NCBI GenBank assembly: GCA_963576725.1
Contig: OY755241.1
Coordinates: 4,572,562 to 4,636,561 of the forward strand
Origin: Azorinus chamasolen
Taxonomy: Eukaryota; Mollusca; Bivalvia; Cardiida; Solecurtidae
Reading direction: 5' to 3'
DNA length: 64,000 bases
Positions 57,485 through 64,000 of the stretch are shown here, piece after piece. The notes under the pieces were generated by a model. It ran no database searches, had not been told where the DNA came from, and was given only the letters and a program-made list of their open reading frames with translations. Made by a program: the position numbers and the translations under genes. Positions within the stretch are counted from its first letter, which is position 1. Each line of letters opens with the position of its first letter.

Positions 57485-57898
57485 GACGCTCACCATAATA
57501 AGTATTCACCTGTTATCAGGATCGGCACTGAAATGAATTGGAAGTTCCGGTTAACACTGTCCCTGGTCTATGATTATTACAATTTTCAATACCTAATGAA
57601 TATTCATGGACAAAATAGTTATAATTATTTATGGAAGGTGGACTATTGTAGCTATTTTAGAAAGAAAAGACAGGTATATCAAATTCCATTAGACGCTCAC
57701 CATAATAAGTATTCACCTGTTATCAGGATCGGCACTGAAATGAATTGGAAGTTCCGGTTAACACTGTCCCTGGTCTATGATTATTACAATTTTCAATACC
57801 TAATGAATATTCATGGACAAAATAGTTATAATTATTTATGGAAGGTGGACTATTGTAGCTATTTTAGAAAGAAAAGACAGGTATATCAAATTCCATTA
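57485..57898. repeat. Perfect tandem duplication, 207-bp unit
   Basis: 57485-57691 and 57692-57898 appear base-for-base the same. Because 207 is a multiple of three the duplication keeps an open frame at 57419-57946, which encodes nothing recognisable. The unit is itself part of the palindromic MITE interior ('atgaatattcatggacaaaa'). Confidence 0.9.
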
Positions 57899-57899
57899 G

Positions 57900-58290
57900 A
57901 AAACAGAGCAGACGCTGATCAGACGGCTCATACAGGAGCCGTCTGATCTAGATCTACTGTTTGCAAATGCGTTAAATTGGGTAAGCCGTTTATATGAATA
58001 AAAGTGTTAAGAAGAGCTTGACTGTACTGCAATACCAATGTTCAGTCTCTAAACCTTTCTCTCATTAATATTCATGTGAGAAATAACGAACATATTAATA
58101 ATGATCGACTGAATTTTATAACGGCGTCATGGACACGGGGATTGTTTTATCATTGTAGAATCTGTATAATTATATCCATATTATTTCACAAGCGTATATA
58201 ATAAACATCCTGGTCAGACGACTCCTACAGGAGCTGTCTAATCTGGGTCTATTCGGGTTGCAAATATTTTTATGTGAGGGGAAATGTTAA
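57900..58290. mobile_element. Two palindromic MITE copies
   Basis: 57903-57970 has 'agacggctcatacaggagcc' with inverse. 58200-58290 has 'agacgactcctacaggagct' with inverse and the end 'gaggggaaatgttaa'. Confidence 0.65.
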
Positions 58291-58354
58291 GCATGCAAAT
58301 GATTGGTCAAAAATGTGTATTAATTCAGATTTCCAAGACCAAACTGTTCTACAG

Positions 58355-58553
58355 TAAAACCTCTCTTTAACGACCACCAAATTACATCAATTATTTTGTG
58401 TTAAAGGCAGGTGGCTGCTTAAAGCAAGGTGAAAGTAAAACAGAACGCTCCTATAGGAGCGTTCTGTTTTACTTTCACCTTGCTTTAAGGAGACACCTGC
58501 TCTAAATACCAACTAACACAATTAAGTGGTCGTTATAGAGAGGTTTCATTGTA
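58355..58553. mobile_element. MITE, CAGTAAAACCTCTCT family, with 72-bp perfect palindrome
   Basis: Ends CAGTAAAACCTCTCTTTAA and ATAGAGAGGTTTCATTG with TA-like flanks. At its centre 58418-58489 is a loop-less palindrome with 36-bp arms meeting at CCTATAGG. Confidence 0.8.
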
Positions 58554-58599
58554 TTTCTTTTCAAATCAGAGGGACAAACAGTTTGAATCCTGATTAGAC

Positions 58600-59230
58600 A
58601 TTGAATTTCTCAACATCTCATCTGGATCGAAACTGTTTGCAAATATACTCAGGGGTTTGTCCATGGCAGGCTTGCAAACAGAGTAGGCCCTGATCAGACG
58701 ACTCCTATATACGAGACGTCTGACCAGGTTCTGCTCTGTTCGCTAAAGGACAATGCAAGAGATGATATTGATGTAGATCAACACTGTATTCAAATGCAAA
58801 TCTTCGAGTGTCCCTATTTCTCACTATCGTGGCTCCTCTGATTTGAATTTCAGACAATATGAATTCCACTAACCCATTCCCTCCTATACTATTTTTAGAC
58901 CCAACCTCTTTGAATAAATCTCCTGAAAAGCAGCATTATTTACTACTGAAAAGGAAACTTTTAGAATTGTGTAGTTTTTAAATCATTCTGATAAATTGAG
59001 CATTTGCACGTACGGAGCAAATGCTCTATATTTCACAGTGGGTTCAACTATTGACTTTTACAGAGGCGTAAAAAGGTGTCAGCTATAGGAACGAGCCTCT
59101 AATTTTTAACTGATTAACCATTTACTCCATAATGTCTCTTAACGCATTTGTAAATACGATAGAACCAGAACAGATGGTTCCTGTAGGAGCTGCCGGGCAG
59201 GGTCTGTTGTATTTGCGTATGAAATAATAT
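58600..59230. mobile_element. Cluster of palindromic MITE remnants
   Basis: 58675-58745 ('gcaaacagagtaggccctga' with inverse) and 59145-59220 ('gatggttcctgtaggagctg') are recognisable. 58863-59030 shares a diverged block with 61170-61340 ('cccaacctctttgaataaat' versus 'cacaacctctttgaatgaat'). Confidence 0.6.
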
Positions 59231-60200
59231 AGATTGGGTTCTATAGTATCTACCAAAGACGAAACCTATGTGTGTATATGCCATTATAAAACTGCATCTC
59301 GCTGGTACAAATGATGACTATTCATTCAAAGAACAAAGGGGCTTAAAATCACGCAAACGCCATTGAACATACATATTACAACCAAAAACATTTATAAATA
59401 TATTTAATGAAATAATATCATGTAAGTAACATTGATTCGCACAAAAACAACTCATACATTCTACGTTCAACGAATAATCTTCTATTATACATGTATAATA
59501 TCAGCTGCCTATGTTTTCAAAAAGAGCAGGTTTACCTTTACTGCCACATATTGTGCCGTCTGTAAAATTAATCGTCTGCTACAATTTTCGTTTGTTCAAT
59601 TTCTTCGATTTTCTACCATCACTGCCACAGCAGTAACAAACAGTTGGGTCCGTATGAGAAGCCTAGTAACTCGGCGTCTCATCAGGATCCAAACTGTTTG
59701 ACACCCAGGTTGCAGTTTGGTAGACAATTTGATTACGGCTTGAATTTTGAAAATGCAGTAGATGAAAAATTCTGTAAAAATAATTTGCTCAGCAGGCTAA
59801 CGGTTAACCAATATCAGAGGCGTAATTCTTTTAGCGCCAAATTTCTAATAATTTTTTAACGATTTCAGTAAAATTAAGATTTTACATAAATGAATGCCAA
59901 ATTCAGAGGAATTAATCACAGACATGAAACTAGAGTATGATACAAACAGTAAGATCCCATATCAGACGTGAGCTTAACCCTCGACCTTTTATGAAAATGA
60001 GGTCTGCGTAAGCTCCAATCTGTTGCCTTCGTCACTTCTGATTCGTTCAAGCTTTTTAGATACAGAATGTCAAACGGCTTGGATCCTGATGAGAGGCCGG
60101 CAAATGTCAATTAAGTCGTCGCGACAAGGGTTAAAAAGGCCACATCTGATATGGGGCTGCACTATTGTAGGGATACATGTTTATCTCATTGATGGACAGT
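59231..60200. other. No gene; GGATCC/GACGCC MITE ends at 59640-59702 and 60060-60105
   Basis: 'cggcgtctcatcaggatcca' and 'cggcttggatcctgatgaga' belong to the palindromic family also at 18755, 22375 and 32190. Short open frames have no family match. Confidence 0.55.
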
Positions 60201-60203
60201 GTT

Positions 60204-60561
60204 TAACCCTTTCCCTGTTCGGTATTCATTTAAGAACTAATGACATTATGAATTTAATTAGCTCATTTTTTTATAATATTAACTTTTCAATGGAAGGTTT
60301 TGCTTTGACAAGAACTGTAGAACCAGGGTCTAAGATTATAAAACTTCTGAGTCTGAGTCTGAGATCATTATCATGTATCTGATTGGCCAGATTCGGAACA
60401 TGCTCAGAATCTGACCAATCAGATGCTTGAGAATGATCTAAGACTCGAACAAAACGTTTTATAACCTGGGTCAGTTCAATATTATGTCAAATGCAAACAG
60501 AGCAGACCCTGATCATATGCAAATGCGTGAAAACACGTTTAATTATGAGGGAAAGGGTTAA
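60204..60561. mobile_element. TTAACCCTTTCCCT MITE with a nested hairpin
   Basis: Ends TTTAACCCTTTCCCTGTTC and GAGGGAAAGGGTTAAA. An imperfect inverted repeat inside (60315-60475: 'aaccagggtctaagattata' against 'ttataacctgggtcag') looks like a second element nested in the first. Confidence 0.7.
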
Positions 60562-61638
60562 AAGACTGACTACTCCTAGTATAGTATTCAGTGTCTGATT
60601 TGTTCACAATTTCTATCACAACTACGCAAACGGTAAAAGAAATATATCACAGAAAAAAACATGTAAATCACAAAGATTAAATACATTATACATAGTATGT
60701 ACACTTATTTGAATGGTGTACGAACTTATCATTAAACAAGTACAAAATATGCATGGAAATACTTCAGCGACACCACGATAATATATTTTTGGAAAGCAAT
60801 GTAGATCTAAAATGATTCCCCATGTCTTCAATATCAAACCGTGATCGGACACCCCGTCTTTGACAAAGTGACTGGACTATAATTTATATTGAATGATAAA
60901 CCCCACATATGTTGTTTTATGACGTGGCTCAAATCACCCGATGACGTCATCGACTGATTGTTTACAGAAAACCTGTCTCTAGCGACCACTCAAAAAAAAG
61001 CCGTGCATATGAGAGAAGGGGTTAACCCTTTCAACCAGTTGTACGTATACATTGTAAATTGCAAACAGTGTAGATCCGGATCAGAGGGGTCCTAAATGAA
61101 CCATCTGAGTGTTTTACAAAGTCCTCTAGCAAGGTTTAGCTTTTCATCCTGAATCGAATCTATAGTTAACCCATTTTCTCATTTTCTATATTTAGACACA
61201 TTACCTCATATGCTATTTTTATACACAACCTCTTTGAATGAATTTACTGAAACATAACATTTACTAGGAAAAACGGAAAATTTTAGACTTGTGTATATTT
61301 GAAACCATTGCGATAGATGGAGCACTTGCACCTTAAAATCGTTTAAAGAGGGATCAATACGAGGGGATGGGTCAACACTAATTGGCTATTCCACGCTAAT
61401 AATCCAGCAAACAGAGCAGACCCAGATCAGACAGTTCATATAGGAGCCGTCTGATGGGGTTCAGCTTTATTGGCTATATACTACACGTAAAATAAATTTA
61501 ATTACAGTTCCCTGTCACGACCAAAATTTCACCCTCCTTAGACACCGCTATAAAATTCACCTAATTAATATCCATGGCTTCAATATGCCTTAGATCTACT
61601 TGCAAATATGAAGTAAATAGTTAATATCGATATACTGT
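60562..61638. other. No gene; MITE remnants
   Basis: 'gcaaacagtgtagatccgga' (61060) and 'gcaaacagagcagacccaga' (61408) are members of the palindromic class. The segment holds the likely 3' UTR of the PTCHD-type gene on the minus strand at its right end. Confidence 0.55.
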
Positions 61639-63095
61639 TTACATGACTGTATGGTCGCCATTCGTTGTGGATGCTGAAGTTGCGGGACCAATTAAGGAGA
61701 GGACAACTGGAAGAAAGAGTGTGGCATGAAGTACACCAAAAGTCACCACAAGGCTCATTACTTGGAAGAAAGAAAAGAAAATAAAAGATTTAGCAAATCC
61801 AAGAACGACAACTCCCAAAAGGGATGAAATAGCTCCGTGAAATATCGGGGCCCCAGACCGCTCGATGCCCTTTTGCATTCGTTCGTTACGGTTCTTGCCA
61901 CTTGAGATCATGTACGCATGACAAATGTGTGCTGCGAAATCAACCGAAAACCCAATACTCATTACGATATGTATCATAGTAATGGCACTAAGGGTAAGCC
62001 CAAGAAATGGGAGAAACCCAAATATACCAAGAGTGATCATTGCCACTGTACCAGTGATGTACAACAACAGAAAGGGGTGGGGCATAAATATACATGTCAC
62101 GAAAAACACCATGGCCACGGCAATACCAACGGTCTGTAGTGTTTGGGACAAAATAATCACATACTGCTCATAGAAGAGAAAGGCGGGCGAGAAAGCGATG
62201 ACATTTAAAGAACTGTCGCTTGCAAGTTCGCGCATGTGCAACATAAAATCGCCCTGTTCTTGCGTCTCCTTCACGCCCTCTGAAATTAAATGAATGCGAG
62301 ATGCCGTTATGACATTTCGGGTTGTATCAATAACGACGTCATTTTGGAAGCGGCTGTTGGTTCCCACTGAGAGAAAAGCCTGAAGGCTTGCTATGTATGC
62401 AGCCTCTGAGGACTTATCAGCGGATGAGTCAAAGGAGGAGAACCAGTTGATTTCAAAGTTGTTATCTACTGTACTATCACTTTTAACAGCAGTGATAAAG
62501 TTGTTAATTGCTGCTTCAGTTGTGGCATCGGAGTATGTCATCTCAGAGTTGAATATGAAAGACACAGGTGTATCCTGAGGGAAATTATCATACCACTCGC
62601 TGTACCTGTAATAGTAAGAGTCTTCGGCGACCAAATTTTTCAAATCAAGTCCTTGTTCGAGTCTAGTTACACCATATATCGACACCCCTATATAACCAGC
62701 AAACCCAACCAAAATAACAATTTTCATAGGCCAATAACCTGTCAGTTTTGGGATCAACCATCGTGGTAACCTGTCCAAGTAACTCTCCAATTCCTGTTGA
62801 TTTCTCGCTGGGCGACCTGAACAACACAGCACGTTACACGTGTTTTCTGATTCTGCCACTTTGTCTCCCGATTTTATCCCGTTTGTTCCTACCCCTGTCG
62901 TTTTACTTTCTAACTCTGTCCCGTTAATTCCCGACTCGGCTTTGCCCTTGTCCCGGCTATTCTCTGTCTCGACCTTGACCCGAACAGGTCTGCACGTAGC
63001 AAAATGGCGATTGTCGTTTGTTCTCTTCTCGTTGATTGCTATGGCGGCAAGAAACAGAGTGGCCTGGTTCACGTAGCAGAACACCACGGCAATAC
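61639..63095 (-). CDS. Patched-domain-containing (PTCHD-type) RND transporter, last coding exon
   Basis: Minus strand. The exon starts at 63095 after acceptor TTCAG|GTATT and runs to TAA 61641-61639, about 484 codons. Order: end of the first transmembrane bundle (VNQATLFLAAIAIN), a long polar cytoplasmic stretch (EKRTND to RNQQELES), one helix (MKIVILVGFAGYIGVSIYG), a large extracellular loop with YSEWYDNFPQDTP, then five helices. These include GIAVAMVFFVTCIF, LLLYITGTVAMITLGIF and the RND signature GFSVDFAAHICHAYM. Proteins of this family (Patched, Dispatched, PTCHD, nematode PTR) move sterols or lipidated signals across membranes. Missing upstream exons would carry the first helix and loop and lie beyond the exon start, outside or near the window's end. 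The exon is intact and shows no sign of decay. The substrate cannot be inferred. Confidence 0.9.
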
Positions 63096-63239
63096 CTGAA
63101 TAAAGAAAATAATAACATGTTACTTTTACCTTTCAGAATATCCTGCTAATTTTGTTGCTTACGGTCGCCAAAGTTTTGTTTTCATGTTAATATGTTTTAT
63201 ATTTTTACTATTATATTACCCGCTATTTAAGTGATCAAC

Positions 63240-63641
63240 CCATTTACCGTACCCGTACATGCATCCAGCTATCCACCCGTATGTGCATACATATATACAT
63301 GTACCACCTTTCCGTTTATGCATCCATCCTTTCATGTACATATACATCCATTCATATCCATCCATCCATCCATCCACCAATGTCTATTTATCCATCCATC
63401 CATCCATTCGACCGTCCGTCCCTTCACACGAATTGATGGGTAAGTGACACTGAGAACAAATAATCTTTTGTCTTTTTCTTTTTTTTGTGACTAAATTTCC
63501 ATTTTATGTGACTATTTTTAACAAAAGAATAGTCACATAACACTCAATCCGTGATCTATCTATGTATCTATCTGTCTTTTTGTATGTCTGTCTGTCTGTT
63601 CATCTATCTATCTATCTATTTATCTATCTATATATCTATCC

Positions 63642-63704
<63 letters not shown>

Positions 63705-64000
63705 CATCTATCCATCTATCTATCTATCTATCTATCTATCTATTTATCTATATATCATGTATCTATCTATCTATCATCCATCCACCAATCGAACCGTTCA
63801 TCCACCCACCCGTGCATTCAACCGTCCATCAATCCATCCATCCATCCATCCAACAATCCATCAATCCACTCATTCATCCATCAACCCGTTCACCCATCCA
63901 TCCAGTCAGCAATCCATTCATCCTTCAATCCATCCATCCGTCCATCCATCAGTACGTTTGTCTGTCTGTCCGTCCGTCCATCTATCCATCCATCCATTAA
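63240..64000. repeat. CATC and TATC microsatellite tracts
   Basis: (CATC)n-type sequence at 63280-63430 and 63775-64000, and near-perfect (TATC)n at 63595-63770. A small hairpin (TTATGTGACTATTTTT and inverse) sits at 63503-63540. The open frame 63551-64000 is an artefact of the repeat. Confidence 0.95.

Noticed and set aside
57419..57946. 175-codon open frame with an internal 69-residue repeat
   Set aside because: Produced by a perfect 207-bp duplication inside MITE sequence; no start context or family.
63551..64000. 149-codon open frame reaching the window end
   Set aside because: Translation of TATC/CATC microsatellite (YLSI/HPSI repeats).

Overview
The window looks like AT-rich animal genomic DNA, most likely from a bivalve mollusc. 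The host genes are sparse and intron-containing: a PAN/apple-domain secreted protein, a C-type lectin and a Patched-domain (PTCHD-type) transporter. The repeats are types I associate with bivalve genomes. These include long arrays with 'ctgtgaccttgacctttgacc'-like units, palindromic MITEs and many Penelope-like reverse transcriptases. The species assignment is inference; no marker gene is present.

Layout. 1-3.9 kb: a tRNA-derived SINE head, a ~370-bp degenerate tandem repeat and a CAGTAAAACC MITE. 3.9-7.25 kb: Penelope-like element copy PLE-1, with inverted pieces of its own 3' UTR at its 5' side. 7.4-17.9 kb: hairpin and TIR elements, scattered PLE 3'-end fragments and diverged gene-poor repeats. 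17.9-23 kb: a PAN-domain exon, PLE-2 and a single-exon C-type lectin. 23-38 kb: repeats, a striking mosaic of PLE pieces (27.8-30.8 kb), a 1.57-kb CAGTATAACC TIR element and an inverted satellite. 38-41.1 kb: a 5'-truncated LINE with a triplicated tail, then an orphan GIY-YIG endonuclease fragment of a canonical PLE that ends in a recognisable hammerhead ribozyme. 41.3-45.4 kb: a CAG-rich degenerate array and PLE-3, the best-preserved RT (488 codons open). 45.6-48.7 kb: a broken MULE-type transposase gene on the minus strand whose intron holds a higher-order tandem array. 49.2-49.8 kb: a truncated DDE integrase. 51.4-54.5 kb: a two-exon Crypton-type tyrosine recombinase gene with all catalytic residues visible but two apparent 1-nt losses. 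55-61 kb: a dense MITE field. 61.6-63.1 kb: the last coding exon of a PTCHD-type gene. The end is a TATC/CATC microsatellite.

Most of the non-host content is one story. At least three diverged sub-lineages of an endonuclease-less Penelope-like RT share the same 3' terminus (...CTTTTCCAT), have variable 5' truncation, and recombine with each other in mosaics. All three copies that span the site carry an in-frame TGA at exactly the same codon, although surrounding codons differ mainly at silent positions. That shared stop, the hammerhead at 41.02 kb and the Crypton gene are the points most worth following up.
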